Positions 12,899 to 23,310 of a stretch of DNA of 64,000 bases are shown one piece after another (within the stretch, counting starts at the first letter, position 1; the number at the start of each line of letters is the position of its first letter). The notes under the pieces were generated by a model. The model was not told the origin of the DNA. It saw only the letters and a program-made list of their open reading frames with translations, and ran no database searches. A program made the translations under genes and the position numbers. The stretch lies in contig NZ_JABFHI010000004.1 of assembly GCF_013112225.1 (NCBI RefSeq), forward strand, positions 248,001-312,000. The letters run 5' to 3'. This stretch comes from Vreelandella azerica (lineage in GTDB: Bacteria; Pseudomonadota; Gammaproteobacteria; Pseudomonadales; Halomonadaceae).

Positions 12899-14246
12899 CA
12901 GGCCTCTTTCTCGATCATGGTGAGATTATCACGCAGGATGGGGCCATACTCATATTTGCCTGGGCAAACATAGGTACATAATGCCAAATCCTCTTCATCT
13001 AGCTCCAGACACCCCAGTTGCATGGCAACTTCAATGTCACCCACGATCAGTGAACGCAACAGCTGAGTTGGCATGACGTCTAACGGCATGATCTTCTCAT
13101 AAGCTCCGACCGGCACCATGGCTCTTTCCGAACCATTGGTGGATGTCGTCGGCGCATAGTTGCTGAGCCCCTTGATTTTAGAAATATAGATTCCTAATAC
13201 CGAGTGCTTGTTAACACCTGGCGATAGCCAGCCCATGAAAGCACGTTTATTTCCTTCTTCCAACAGACTGATCTGCTGATGGAAGCGCCCCAGGAAGTTC
13301 ACGTTACCCTCTGCCGTCGCACCAGAGAAAACAGAACCAGAAATCACACGAGTATCGTCCGGTTGGATCACTTCGCCCTGCAAGAGTTCCTCAGTGCTGG
13401 CGCCAATACGAGTACGCACAAGACGCGGTTTCTCGGCGCGTGGCCCCCAATGGCAATAATACGCTGTGTATCAACCTTGCCTTCAGTGAACAGCTTGCCA
13501 AAGGCAATCACATCCTGGTAGCCGATATGCCAGACTTTTTTGTGCAGTGCAACTGGTGACAGATGGTGGATATGTGTTCCCACCAAGCCAGCAGGATGCG
13601 GGCCCGAGAAGGTCTGCGCCTGAACACCGTTGATGTTGCCGCCAGGAATACTGCTGTCCGAGCCAGTGCATAGGTAAACCTTACCTTCGGTCAGCCGTGC
13701 CAACACTTTCAGGCCATCCTCAAACGCCTGGGGCTGCTCATTGATGATCAAAGCAGGCTCAGGACTCAAAGGATGGGTATCAATGGCAGTGACAAAGATA
13801 TCAGCAGGCGCACTATCGACTTCCGGTGTACGGGAAAACGGGCGCGTACGTAACGCCGTCCACATCCCCGATTCAACCAGTTGGTCAACAACGCTCTGTC
13901 GTTCAAGGCTTTCAAGGTTTGCGCGATCATGAGAAGCAAATGACACCGCCTCTTCAGCCTCATCGGCCTTGATCACTACAGACAGTAAACGACGCTTTTC
14001 GCCACGGTTAATGGCAACGACTTCACCCGCTGCAGGTGCTGTAAAGCGCACACCCGCAATTTTCTTATCGGTGAAGAGCAATTGGCCCAGTTTGACCTTA
14101 TCCCCTTCCTTGACTTCCATAGTCGGTTTCATACCGACATAGTCAGTGCCCAGGATTGCCACGTGACGCACGGGCTTGGCATCTTCAATGCGTTGCTCGG
14201 GCGCTCCCGTGATGGGGAGATCCAGGCCTTTCTTGACTTCGATCAT
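12898..14246 (-). CDS. nqrA: Na+-NQR subunit A (frameshifted in assembly)
   Basis: Peripheral cytoplasmic subunit of the Na+ pump, associated with quinone binding. N-terminal part begins [16 protein letters not shown]. The frame breaks in a G5 run at 13443-13447 on the minus strand; G6 restores [21 protein letters not shown] and gives 449 residues, matching the ~446 of Vibrio. First gene of nqrABCDEF; its promoter should lie in 14247-14490. Confidence 0.95.
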
Positions 14247-14499
14247 AGTCTCGCCCAGTTGATGGATCGGATAAACGAAGATAAGGGGTTCGAATGGATT
14301 CGAATTCTTATTAGTTTCTCAGATTGTTACCAGTCCGGCTTGGAGCTTGAAACAAGCCCAAACCACCCCAAAAATCTACCTCATTATAAAGATAACCGCG
14401 TCCAATGACCACATCCCTGACGCTCACCAAAAGTGCTATAGACTAAAATTGTCATAGACGAAACGGGCATAGCTTTTCTGGATTAATCCCCAGAAACAG
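14247..14499. other. nqr promoter region
   Basis: About 250 bases between the nqrA start and the GAPDH terminator. It is the only place for a promoter of the nqr operon. I see no convincing consensus boxes and no gene. Confidence 0.45.
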
Positions 14500-14523
14500 C
14501 AACGCCACCCGTAGGTGGCGTTG
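14500..14523 (-). terminator. terminator of the GAPDH gene
   Basis: Perfect ten-pair stem CAACGCCACC/GGTGGCGTTG with a four-base loop, followed on the minus strand by CTGTTTCT. It separates the GAPDH gene from the nqr operon. Confidence 0.8.
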
Positions 14524-14547
14524 TAATGACCTGATCATGCCGTGAAA

Positions 14548-16020
14548 TCAGGCATGTGGCAGCTTTAGAAAGGTGACGTTGGACATTTGCTGTAGGATAC
14601 GCACGACCTGACAGCTGTAGCCAAACTCATTGTCATACCAGACGTAGACGACAGCATGATTATCGTTGGCAATCGTCGCCTTGGCATCAACAATGCCGGC
14701 ATGACGATTACCGACGAAATCAGATGACACCACCTCAGGCGAATCAACAAAATCAATCTGCTTCTGGTAGGAAGAATTGATGGAAACATCGCGCAGATAG
14801 TCATTTAATGCTTCTGCGTCGGTACCCTTCTCCAGGGTGAGGTTGAGAATCGCCATTGAAACATTAGGCGTCGGCACGCGAATAGCGTTACCCGTCAACT
14901 TGCCTTCAAGCTCAGGCAGCGCCTTGGCCACGGCTTTCGCCGCACCGGTTTCAGTCAATACCATGTTTAGTGCTGCGCTGCGGCCACGGCGGTCACCTTT
15001 ATGGTAGTTGTCGATAAGGTTCTGGTCGTTGGTATAAGCATGCACGGTTTCCACATGACCGGTGACCACGCCGTACTGGTCGTTCAATGCCTTGAGAACG
15101 GGCACGATAGCATTAGTGGTGCAGGACGCAGCAGAGAGAATCTTGTCGTCTTCCGTAACAGCATCATGATTGATGCCATAAACAATATTCTTGATTGAGC
15201 CTTTGCCCGGCGCCGTCAACAGTGCCTTTGAAACGCCTTTGCATGTCAGATGCTGGCCAAGGCCGGCCTCATCACGCCAGATCCCGGTATTGTCGACGAC
15301 CACGGCATTGTCGATAGCGTAATGGGTGTAATCAATCTCGTCTGGCGAGTCGGCGTAGATAACCTGGACGACATTCCCGTTCACTGTCAGCGTACGCGCT
15401 TCCACATCAATGCTGATCGTACCCTCAAACGGGCCATGGACGGAATCACGACGCAGCAGGCTGGCGCGCTTTTCAAGATCCTTGGCGACGTCACCGCGAC
15501 CGCGTACGACGATAGCACGCAAACGCAGTAGGTTACCGCCACCGGCTTTCTCGACCAGGATGCGCGCCAGCAGGCGGCCGATCCGGCCAAAGCCATACAG
15601 AACAACATCTTTAGGTTCGCCAATGCTGGCACCAGGCTGATAACCATCGACAATTTCATGCAGCTCTTTGCGCAGGAAGGCCTCAACGTCGCCACCACCC
15701 TGCTTTTTCAACATCACACCCAGCTTGCCAATATCGACATGAGCAGGCCCAAGATTAAGGTCGCACATGGCTTTGACAATCGGAAAGGTGTCCTGAACGG
15801 ACAGCTCAGTGCCTTCAATCTTGCGCACAAAGCGATGGTCTTTCAGGATGCGAATGACAGAGCGCTTGATCAGCGAACGCCCGAACATGGTAGCGACAAC
15901 GTTATTCTGGCGATAGAGACGGCCGACGAGGGGGATCATCTGCTCGGCGAGCGCTTCATTGCTTTGCCATTCCTGGAATATGTTATCGAGCGTTTGCTGA
16001 CTCACGGGCAACCTCTTCAT
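14548..16020 (-). CDS. gap: glyceraldehyde-3-phosphate dehydrogenase, long Pseudomonas-type
   Basis: 490 residues, longer than classical ~335-residue GAPDH because of an N-terminal helical extension of about 130 residues before the Rossmann motif YGFGRIGR. The catalytic Cys is in ASCTTN near residue 285. This long type is known from pseudomonads and relatives; whether it works in glycolysis or gluconeogenesis cannot be told from sequence. ATG at 16020 (MKRLPVSQQ) is preferred over a longer frame because the extra 19 residues do not resemble the family. A candidate RpiR-type operator lies about 80 bases upstream. Confidence 0.93.
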   Translation of the reverse strand: MKRLPVSQQTLDNIFQEWQSNEALAEQMIPLVGRLYRQNNVVATMFGRSLIKRSVIRILKDHRFVRKIEGTELSVQDTFPIVKAMCDLNLGPAHVDIGKLGVMLKKQGGGDVEAFLRKELHEIVDGYQPGASIGEPKDVVLYGFGRIGRLLARILVEKAGGGNLLRLRAIVVRGRGDVAKDLEKRASLLRRDSVHGPFEGTISIDVEARTLTVNGNVVQVIYADSPDEIDYTHYAIDNAVVVDNTGIWRDEAGLGQHLTCKGVSKALLTAPGKGSIKNIVYGINHDAVTEDDKILSAASCTTNAIVPVLKALNDQYGVVTGHVETVHAYTNDQNLIDNYHKGDRRGRSAALNMVLTETGAAKAVAKALPELEGKLTGNAIRVPTPNVSMAILNLTLEKGTDAEALNDYLRDVSINSSYQKQIDFVDSPEVVSSDFVGNRHAGIVDAKATIANDNHAVVYVWYDNEFGYSCQVVRILQQMSNVTFLKLPHA

Positions 16021-16097
16021 AGTGAAATAGTAGGGTACTGACGTTACTATTATCCCGACCTGGAATAAGGGCTGCAATCACTGGATAGTCGCACTAC

Positions 16098-16114
16098 GTG
16101 TAAGGAGATTACAC
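16098..16114. promoter_or_regulatory. candidate HexR/RccR-type operator
   Basis: GTGTAA-GGAGA-TTACAC is a perfect 6+5+6 inverted repeat about 80 bases upstream of the GAPDH start. Its core TGTAA-N5-TTACA resembles the box bound by the RpiR-family sugar-phosphate regulator HexR in several gammaproteobacteria, where gap genes are known targets. The assignment is an inference; no hexR gene is in the window. Confidence 0.45.
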
Positions 16115-16118
16115 AAAC

Positions 16119-16150
16119 GCGTTTTTGACTACAAAAACGCTTGAGCTCAA
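16119..16150. promoter_or_regulatory. inverted repeat and palindrome in the gap-mfd intergenic region
   Basis: GCGTTTTTG-ACTA-CAAAAACGC is a perfect nine-pair inverted repeat (16119-16140), immediately followed by the palindrome TTGAGCTCAA (16141-16150). It lies between the divergent gap and mfd genes. It could be an operator or a weak terminator of read-through; function unknown. Confidence 0.4.
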
Positions 16151-16215
16151 GCCGCCAGTCGCCATGGTCGTGTATCATCGGGGTTTTCATTTTTTGTGCA
16201 GCCGATATTTCCATT

Positions 16216-19200
16216 ATGCCGACTTTCTCTCTGCTGGAACCGCCTGCGCCTAAAGGGGCGCGTGAAACGCTTTACTGGGAAAACCCACCAGGCAGCGCGG
16301 TCGCACTGGGGCTTGCCCGCCTAGCGAGCAAGGCGCCCTTGCTGGTGATTACACCCAGCACGGCGGATACGCAAACCCTGGAACAAGCGCTGAGTTTTTA
16401 CACCGAAACACCGGTGCTGCCCTTTCCTGATTGGGAAACGCTGCCTTATGACAGCTTTTCTCCCCACCAGGATATTGTCTCCGCACGTCTGCGCACCTTG
16501 CGCCAGCTGCAGGACGGTCTACACGGCATCGTGCTGGTACCCATCAACACCCTGATGCAGCGCCTGCCACCGGTAGAATATATCGCCGGGCGTGTGATGT
16601 CGCTCAAAGCGGGTGACAGGCTGGATCGCGAAGCTTTCCGTGAGGCGCTTTCCCGAGCAGGTTACCGCGCCGTGGAAACCGTCTATGAGCCAGGCGAGTA
16701 CGCCCTGCGTGGCGCCTTGATTGATCTCTACCCCATGGGCGTCGATGCCCCCATCCGTATTGACCTGTTTGACGATGAGATCGAAACCCTGCGCCTGTTT
16801 GATCCAGGTTCCCAGCGCACGACTGAAAAGATCAATGCTATTGAGCTTCTGCCTGCCCACGAATATTCGTTCAGCCGCAGTGCCATTGCCTGCTTTCGTG
16901 AAAACTTTGAAACGCTTTTCGACGTTGATCCGCGTCAATGCCCTTTGTATAACGACGCTCTAAAAGCCATTCCATCCCCTGGGCTTGAACAATACCTGCC
17001 GCTATTTTTTGAACAGACGGCGTCCCTGTTTGAACACCTGAGCGACGCCACTCAAGTTGCCCTGCTGCCAGGTATTCACAAAGCCGCCGAGCAGCACTGG
17101 GCATCCATCGAAGCGCGTTACGCTAACCTCGGCGTCGACCCGACGCGCCCCTTGCTGCCGCCCCACCGTGCCTTTATTGCCAGTAACGATATTTTTGCCG
17201 CTATCAACCAGCGCCCACGGGTTGAGTTAACCAAGGATCAGGACAATCGGCATGCCCAGGTACCGCAAGCCCGTACCCTGCCAGAGGTTACCATCAATGC
17301 CCGCAGCAAGACGCCACTGGCAGCGCTTGAGCACTTCCTGACCACGCATACTCACACACGCGTCCTCTTTGTTGTTGAATCCCGTGGCCGCCGGGAAGCG
17401 CTTGAAGACCTTCTCGCCCCGCTGGCACTCAAGCTACCTTATGTCAGCCGCTTTGCTGACTTTCTTGATAGCCAGTTGCCTTATGCGATCAGCGAGGGGC
17501 TGGTGGCACAGGGTTTGTGGCTTGAAAGCCCTGACCTGGCCGTCATCACCGAATCAGAGCTTTTTGGTGAGGTGGTACGCCAGAGCCGTCGGCGTGAAAA
17601 AGTAACCGATGACAATGAGTTTGCCGTCCGCCATCTTTCCGAACTAAAAGAAGGCGCGCCAGTTGTCCATCAGGCCCATGGCGTTGGGCGCTACCTGGGG
17701 CTTGAAACCCTTGAAGCAGGCGGCCAGGCCAGTGAGTTCCTTGCCCTGGAGTATGCCAATGGCGCCAAGCTTTATGTACCAGTTGACAGCCTGCACCTGA
17801 TTTCACGCTACAGCGGCAGCGCGGATGAACTGGCGCCGCTGCATAAACTTGGCTCGGATCAGTGGGAAAAGGCGCGCAAGAAAGCCGCAGAAAAAATCCG
17901 CGACACCGCCGCCGAGCTGCTGGATATCTACGCCCGCCGCGAAGCCCAGGAAGGCGTGGTTTATGCCGCGCCGGACGATGAATATCAACGTTTTGCGGCC
18001 AGTTTCCCCTTTGAGGAAACACCGGACCAGCAAGCCGCCATTGAAGCGGTCATCAACGACATGACCTCCCCTCAGCCCATGGATAGAGTCGTCTGTGGGG
18101 ACGTAGGGTTTGGTAAGACAGAAGTCGCCATGCGCGCCGCTTTCCTGGCAGCCCAGTCCAATCGCCAGGTAGTGGTGCTGGTGCCCACTACTCTGCTGGC
18201 TCGCCAGCACTACGAAAACTTCCGTGACCGTTTTGCCGATACGGCGGTGAACATCAGCCTGGTATCCCGCTTCACCCAGGGCAAGACCATGAACGACACC
18301 CTGGAGCGTATCCGCAATGGCCAGACCGATATCGTGATTGGCACCCACAAACTGCTCTCCAAGAGCGTGGAGCTGCCCAGGATGGGCTTGCTGATTATCG
18401 ATGAAGAGCACCGTTTTGGCGTAGCCCAGAAAGAAAAGCTCAAAACCCTGCGCGCCGAGGTCGATATTCTGACCCTGACCGCCACACCTATTCCACGTAC
18501 CCTGAATATGGCCATGAGCGGCATTCGTGACCTCTCGATCATTGCCACACCTCCCGCCCGGCGCTTATCCGTCAAGACCTTCGTTCAGCGCCATGAAGAT
18601 GGCACGATAAAAGAAGCGCTGCTTCGCGAAATCCTCCGCGGGGGACAAGTCTACTTTCTGCATAACGAAGTCAAGACGATTGAAAACGCCGCAGAAAAGA
18701 TTCGCGAGCTGGTGCCTGACGCCCGAGTTGCCGTGGCTCACGGTCAGCTTCCCGAACGCAGCCTTGAACGCGTCATGTCAGACTTTTACCACCGCCGCTT
18801 CAATGTACTGGTCTGCTCCACCATCATTGAAACCGGCATTGATGTGCCTAATGCCAACACCATTATCATTGAACGCGCTGACAAGTTCGGACTTGCTCAG
18901 CTGCATCAGCTGCGTGGCCGAGTAGGCCGCAGCCATCATCAGGCTTACGCCTACCTGATGACACCGCCCCCAAGGCCATGACCCGGGACGCTATAAAACG
19001 CCTGGAAGCGATCAGCGCTTCCGATGACCTCGGCGCAGGCTTTACTCTCGCCAGCCACGATATGGAAATTCGCGGCGCTGGCGAGCTGCTGGGTGACGAG
19101 CAGAGCGGGCAGATGGAGACGATTGGCTACACGCTGTATATGGAAATGCTCGACCGCGCTGTCAAGGCCATCCGTTCAGGCAAGACACCCAACATTAACG

Positions 19201-19664
19201 CCCCGTTCAATACCGGCGTGGAAATCAGCCTGAACCTTCCGGCCCTGATACCCGCCGACTATATCAACGACGTCCAGCAGCGGCTAGTGATGTATAAACG
19301 CATCGCCAATACCCAGAACCGCGAACAGCTCAAGGAATTGCAGGTCGAACTGATAGATCGTTTCGGGTTACTGCCTGCACCCTTGAAAAACCTGATCCGC
19401 CAGACCCAGTTACGTCAGCGAGCGGATCAACTGGGTATCAAGCGGCTGGAAGCCGGAGAAACACGCGGCAAAATCACCTTCGAAAGCGAGACACCGGTTG
19501 ATCCCATGACGCTGGTTAACCTGATCCAGCGCTCACCCCAGCAGTTTCGCCTTGAAGGCTCAGACACCTTGCGCTTTGAACTGCCAATGGAATCCGTCGA
19601 CGCCCGCTTTAAACAGCTGGAGGCACTGCTTGATCAACTGAATCAAAAAGTAGTCGCCGCTTGA
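16216..19664 (+). CDS. mfd: transcription-repair coupling factor Mfd (frameshifted in assembly)
   Basis: Releases RNA polymerase stalled at DNA lesions and recruits UvrA. Order: UvrB-like N-terminal region ([25 protein letters not shown]), RNA-polymerase-interacting domain ([14 protein letters not shown] near 505), RecG-like motor with Walker [21 protein letters not shown] box IIDEEHRFG, and motif [11 protein letters not shown]. The frame breaks in a C run at 18966-18971 (C5, needs C6), restoring [17 protein letters not shown]. Corrected length is 1149 residues against 1148 in E. coli. ATG at 16216 ([10 protein letters not shown]) is chosen; the longer frame starts at an unsupported TTG. Confidence 0.96.
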
Positions 19665-19784
19665 CGTCTGGGGCAAACTGTCCTGAAACACAATATCGCT
19701 TGGCCTGCAATGTATTGGCCATTCACCCCTGAACGCATCAGTACCGATTGCACAGACGCAATCAAACACCTAGAGGGAAAATGC

Positions 19785-20909
19785 ATGACCACTCACCCAC
19801 TCCTTCGGTCAGCCAGGCTGTTTCACTGCAGCCTGCCTGCCATGGTGCTGGTGGCCACTGCGCTGGTCACCGCTCCAAGCCTTGCTCAAACGGCCAAGGA
19901 GGCAACGCCATCTCCTGGCATCTCTGAGCAGGTCTCAGAAGCAGAGAGTGCTCGCCCCAATGAGCTGCCTCGCGGCCAGTTCGTCATGCCTGAAGAAGGC
20001 GACCTCATTGGTCAGCACTACACTATTACGGTTGATGATCACGCCGATACGCTGATCGATATCGCACGTCGCCATAATATCGGTTATGAAGAAATCCGTA
20101 TGGCGAACCCGGATGTCAGCCTTTGGGTGCCTGGAGAAGGCACCGAAGTAGTTATTCCCGCCCAATACATTCTGCCGCCTGTACCTCGCGAAGGTGTTGT
20201 GATCAACCTGTCGGAGCTGCGCCTTTATTATTACTCGGCCGATAACCCGGAAATTGTCGAAACCTACCCTGTCAGTGTAGGCCGTGATGAGTTTGCAACA
20301 CCGGTGGGCGTTACCCGCACCACCATCAAGGTAGAAAACCCTGCCTGGGCACCGCCTGCCTCCATGCGCCGGGAAGCCGCTGAGCGCGGTGACCCACCGC
20401 CCGAAATCGTCCCACCGGGGCCACAGAACCCCCTGGGGGAACATGCCATTCTATTGGACATGCCCAGCTACCTGATACATGGCACCAACCGCCCTGACGG
20501 CGTGGGCATGCGGGTCAGCCGCGGCTGCATTCGCATGTATCCGGAAGATATCAAGTCGCTATATGAGCGCTTGCCAAGCGGTACCAAGGTGAACCTGGTC
20601 GATATCCCGTTCAAAGCCGGCTGGGCTAAGGATGGCACCCTCTTCGTGCAATCCTTCCCACAGCTTGAAGAAAACATGGGTAACTTCGAGCCCTTGCTTA
20701 ATGCGCTTGAGCGTGTCGCGGAAAAAGCCTCCGATGACATTAGTGTCGATTATGCTCAGGTCAAGAAAGTGATAGAGCAGCCCAACGGGCAGATGATCGC
20801 CGTACATGGCCCGCAAATGCCTGCTGCACCGGAACCTGAGCAATGGGATAACGACCTGCTTGATGAGATCGAACTCGGTGATACTTCCGAACAAGCACCA
20901 GATGCCTGA
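19785..20909 (+). CDS. LysM-containing L,D-transpeptidase (YkuD domain)
   Basis: 374 residues. Sec signal peptide (LPAMVLVATALVTAPSLAQ), LysM-like peptidoglycan-binding segment (YTITVDDHADTLIDIARRHN, ~85-130), then a YkuD catalytic domain with HGTNRPDGVGMRVSRGCIRM holding the catalytic His and Cys (SRGC). The layout matches the ErfK/YbiS group, which attach Lpp to peptidoglycan or form 3-3 crosslinks in the periplasm. The acidic tail is unlike the core family. ATG at 19785 follows AGAGGG. An Lpp-like gene follows convergently, suggesting that Lpp is its substrate (inference). Confidence 0.92.
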   Translation: MTTHPLLRSARLFHCSLPAMVLVATALVTAPSLAQTAKEATPSPGISEQVSEAESARPNELPRGQFVMPEEGDLIGQHYTITVDDHADTLIDIARRHNIGYEEIRMANPDVSLWVPGEGTEVVIPAQYILPPVPREGVVINLSELRLYYYSADNPEIVETYPVSVGRDEFATPVGVTRTTIKVENPAWAPPASMRREAAERGDPPPEIVPPGPQNPLGEHAILLDMPSYLIHGTNRPDGVGMRVSRGCIRMYPEDIKSLYERLPSGTKVNLVDIPFKAGWAKDGTLFVQSFPQLEENMGNFEPLLNALERVAEKASDDISVDYAQVKKVIEQPNGQMIAVHGPQMPAAPEPEQWDNDLLDEIELGDTSEQAPDA

Positions 20910-20933
20910 AAGACAAACCTGATGTTTGAAGAC

Positions 20934-20961
20934 AAAAAACCCTGCCGAGGCAGGGTTTTTT
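20934..20961 (+). terminator. terminator after the L,D-transpeptidase gene
   Basis: AAAAAACCCTGCC-GAG-GCAGGGTTTTTT: a GC-rich stem with a T-run on both strands, 25 bases after the stop. It can act in either direction. Confidence 0.9.
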
Positions 20962-21064
20962 GTTCACACTGACTGATAGTAGCCTGTTAGCTAGAAATAG
21001 CTTAATAGACCTGAAACACCCAACGATGTTTCATTACAGCCAAATGATGCTAGCAATTGGTTAG

Positions 21065-21094
21065 ACCCGCCTGAAAGCAAGCTCTCAGGCGGGT
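21065..21094 (-). terminator. hairpin after the lpp gene
   Basis: Perfect ten-pair stem ACCCGCCTGA/TCAGGCGGGT 13 bases beyond the lpp stop. The following T content is weak (CTAACC on the minus strand), so it may stabilise the short mRNA as much as terminate it. Confidence 0.65.
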
Positions 21095-21106
21095 TATCAA
21101 CCTGTC

Positions 21107-21370
21107 TTACTTCTGCATGGAGCGCTGGAACATGCGGTTCATTTCTTCACGGTTCTGCTCAGACATCTGCATGGCCGCACGCGCGTCGCGCTGCGCCTGG
21201 TTAGCAGTGTTCATTGCCTGAGAAGCCATGCTGCGTGCTTCTGCAGCGTCTGCCTGAGCAGATTCAGCCGTCATGCGCACTTCTTCCAGAGCGCTGGTAG
21301 AAGCACAACCTGCCAGAACGGCCAGAGAAGCGGCAGCGACAGACAGCTTGAGAGTAGTCTTCAGAGTCAT
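21107..21370 (-). CDS. lpp: Lpp/OprI-type outer-membrane lipoprotein
   Basis: 87 residues. Lipoprotein signal with lipobox LAGC near residue 22, then an all-helical coiled coil dense in Ala and heptad-like repeats, ending RSMQK. The C-terminal lysine is the residue that in E. coli Lpp is joined to diaminopimelate by L,D-transpeptidases, tethering the outer membrane to the wall. The two neighbouring LDT genes fit that role. The coil is Ala-rich (an alanine-zipper look), as in OprI of pseudomonads. Confidence 0.88.
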   Translation of the reverse strand: MTLKTTLKLSVAAASLAVLAGCASTSALEEVRMTAESAQADAAEARSMASQAMNTANQAQRDARAAMQMSEQNREEMNRMFQRSMQK

Positions 21371-21578
21371 ATAGTTCTCCTTGAGTCTTCCTTGGTACTA
21401 CGTTAAAGGCAAGATAACGCTGCAGCAGCTGCTAATGGACGTTACCTACCTGCGATGCAGGTTCATTTCAGCGACTTATACCTTTCGGCAAAATCGACAG
21501 AAGCTGTTGTATTATAGTCCACAACATTTGTCTATAGCCGCGTTTTTAAAAACTAGATTTTATCTTAACAGATTCAGC

Positions 21579-22199
21579 CTAGCGGATTACAACCCGAGTG
21601 CCAATCCCGATTAATTGGCTAAAACGCTCAATCTGGGCGTTTGTTAATGCAACACAACCTTGCGTCCAGTGAAATTGCTGGTGAATTTCAGGGTCTGCCC
21701 CACCCAGGCCATGAACGCCTATGGCACCGCCTAGCACGGTGTCCTGTGGCGGAGAGCCATACCGACGGTAGTAATCGAAATAGTCATCGTAGTCCTGCTG
21801 AGAGTATACGCCCGTCTTTAAGGCCATTCGCGCATGCGCCGGTGTCGGATAATCAATACCCACAAAGATATGCCACTGGCTTTCGTAATTAAACCGGTTG
21901 ATACGAAACTCCCCCTTAGGGGTTACATTACTTCCTCTGAGACGTTGGGTTTTTGCCCCAGAGCGTCCCAGCGATACCGGCGCATAATGCTCAAGCCGAC
22001 TGTTTCCCCGATAAACGCTCAGAGTGGCTTCCTGATCATCAATCAACACCCAGACTTCATCGGTAAAACGCGGCACGTGGGCGCGGGAAATGAGCGTTTC
22101 AATCAGATCCGGCTCCTCTCCAGCGGGTACATATGCCATGGAAACGGAGGCGGGCAAACACAGCGCATAAGCAAGAAACTGACGACGATTGACGGGCAT
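21579..22199 (-). CDS. L,D-transpeptidase (YkuD), putative Tat substrate
   Basis: 206 residues. N-terminus MPVNRRQFLAYALCLPASVSMA has a twin-arginine motif (NRRQFLA) and hydrophobic stretch. The YkuD domain covers about 48-206 and the catalytic signature is IGVHGLGG...HWTQGCVALTN. No LysM or other wall-binding domain, so it differs from the LDT upstream of lpp. Likely peptidoglycan L,D-crosslinking or Lpp attachment; substrate not provable from sequence. Confidence 0.88.
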   Translation of the reverse strand: MPVNRRQFLAYALCLPASVSMAYVPAGEEPDLIETLISRAHVPRFTDEVWVLIDDQEATLSVYRGNSRLEHYAPVSLGRSGAKTQRLRGSNVTPKGEFRINRFNYESQWHIFVGIDYPTPAHARMALKTGVYSQQDYDDYFDYYRRYGSPPQDTVLGGAIGVHGLGGADPEIHQQFHWTQGCVALTNAQIERFSQLIGIGTRVVIR

Positions 22200-22237
22200 T
22201 ATGATGTCTCAAAACACTGACTTTAACGCTTGCATGC

Positions 22238-22705
22238 TTAAAGGTCAGAAAATTCCTCAAGGTGAGTGACAATCTGGCGCGCTTCACTTTCATGGCCTTC
22301 GGCCAAAGAACCAAAGAACGCCTGTTCTGGCTCAATCACCGATTTTTCTGCACGGTACTCGTACATTGCTTTCAAAGTGTTGTTTGCGCTCAAGGCCGTT
22401 TTCATGGCTGCATCGATATCATCATGGGCTACGGCCTGCTCAGCCATCTGGACAAGCACAGGGGGCTGCGGAAAATCAGTGGGGTCATCGAACCAGGTTT
22501 CCAGCACATCAGTATGGTCAGAACCATCATCAAACACGCTTTCTAGACCTTTACCCATACGTTTTTCACGCCCGGCAAGATAATCCAACACCATACTGGC
22601 GCGCTCTGAATCAGACTTGCGTGCTGCCTCTTCAAACTGTTGAGCCATACGTTGATGGAAGTCAGCTGCCCAAACAACCAGATCTTTTACCTGGTTATAA
22701 CGCAT
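22238..22705 (-). CDS. small helical protein of unknown function
   Basis: 155 residues, acidic, predicted almost entirely helical, no signal peptide or membrane segment. Helices with spaced His/Glu (ADFHQRMAQQFEEA; LDYLAGREKRMGKGLE; EGHESEARQIVTHLEEF) vaguely recall ferritin-like bundles, but I cannot show metal ligands in the right spacing. Located between an L,D-transpeptidase and the DUF6586 gene, same strand. Start has GGAGA upstream. Confidence 0.6.
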   Translation of the reverse strand: MRYNQVKDLVVWAADFHQRMAQQFEEAARKSDSERASMVLDYLAGREKRMGKGLESVFDDGSDHTDVLETWFDDPTDFPQPPVLVQMAEQAVAHDDIDAAMKTALSANNTLKAMYEYRAEKSVIEPEQAFFGSLAEGHESEARQIVTHLEEFSDL

Positions 22706-22848
22706 ATTTGTCTCCTCGCCCGCTCGTGATCAATGGTTAATAACTTCTACACAGATAGCAAGTTAACAAGGTTTGCTCGATGAAGGCATACTCTTTTAGT
22801 GAATAATCAGTGGATAGCCATCACGCTTGAGCACTCGCCCTGCTACGG

Positions 22849-23310
22849 CTACCATTCCTGACTGGTTTCGCGCAGCTGTGCAACTTCAGTTTTGGCCGAC
22901 TGAATGCATTGTAACAGCTGATCGGCAAACTCGGTTTCACTTCCAAGCGCTATCATGCCGGGATTGGCGACCGATCGACGGCCAGCCCCCTGATCGCTAT
23001 GCAAGCGTTCAAGCTGGAAGATCAGCCAGCCCAGCCATGAATCGGCGTCAGCGGCAACGTCTCTAAGCCGTTGCAGCTCAGCCACATCAGGGCCATCGGC
23101 TGCCAGCAGTAACTGCCAGCGGTGAGTGTCCAGGCGGGCATGCTCAGTCAGCTCCTTGAGCATTGATTCAAGTGCCAGCTCAAGAAGCGCCAGAGCGCTC
23201 TCCTCCATGGCCATCTTACGTGCCGCTGCATGCTCATCATCGCCTGCAGGCGTATCTGCCATTAGCTGGGCATGATAGAAGAGCTGATTGGTACGCGATT
23301 TCGGGGTCAT
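22849..23310 (-). CDS. DUF6586/PasA-like protein
   Basis: 153 residues, helical and soluble, beginning [17 protein letters not shown]. The R-T-N-Q-x-x-Y-x-A opening and position directly after topA match a small family (DUF6586, sometimes called PasA) found in pseudomonads. Function unknown. Its start overlaps the topA stop by four bases (ATGA), indicating translational coupling. Confidence 0.7.
   Translation of the reverse strand: MTPKSRTNQLFYHAQLMADTPAGDDEHAAARKMAMEESALALLELALESMLKELTEHARLDTHRWQLLLAADGPDVAELQRLRDVAADADSWLGWLIFQLERLHSDQGAGRRSVANPGMIALGSETEFADQLLQCIQSAKTEVAQLRETSQEW

Noticed and set aside
16119..16140. Rho-independent terminator between gap and mfd
   Set aside because: The stem is AT-rich, sits between two divergent starts, and has no T-run after it. 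It is kept only as an inverted repeat of unknown role.
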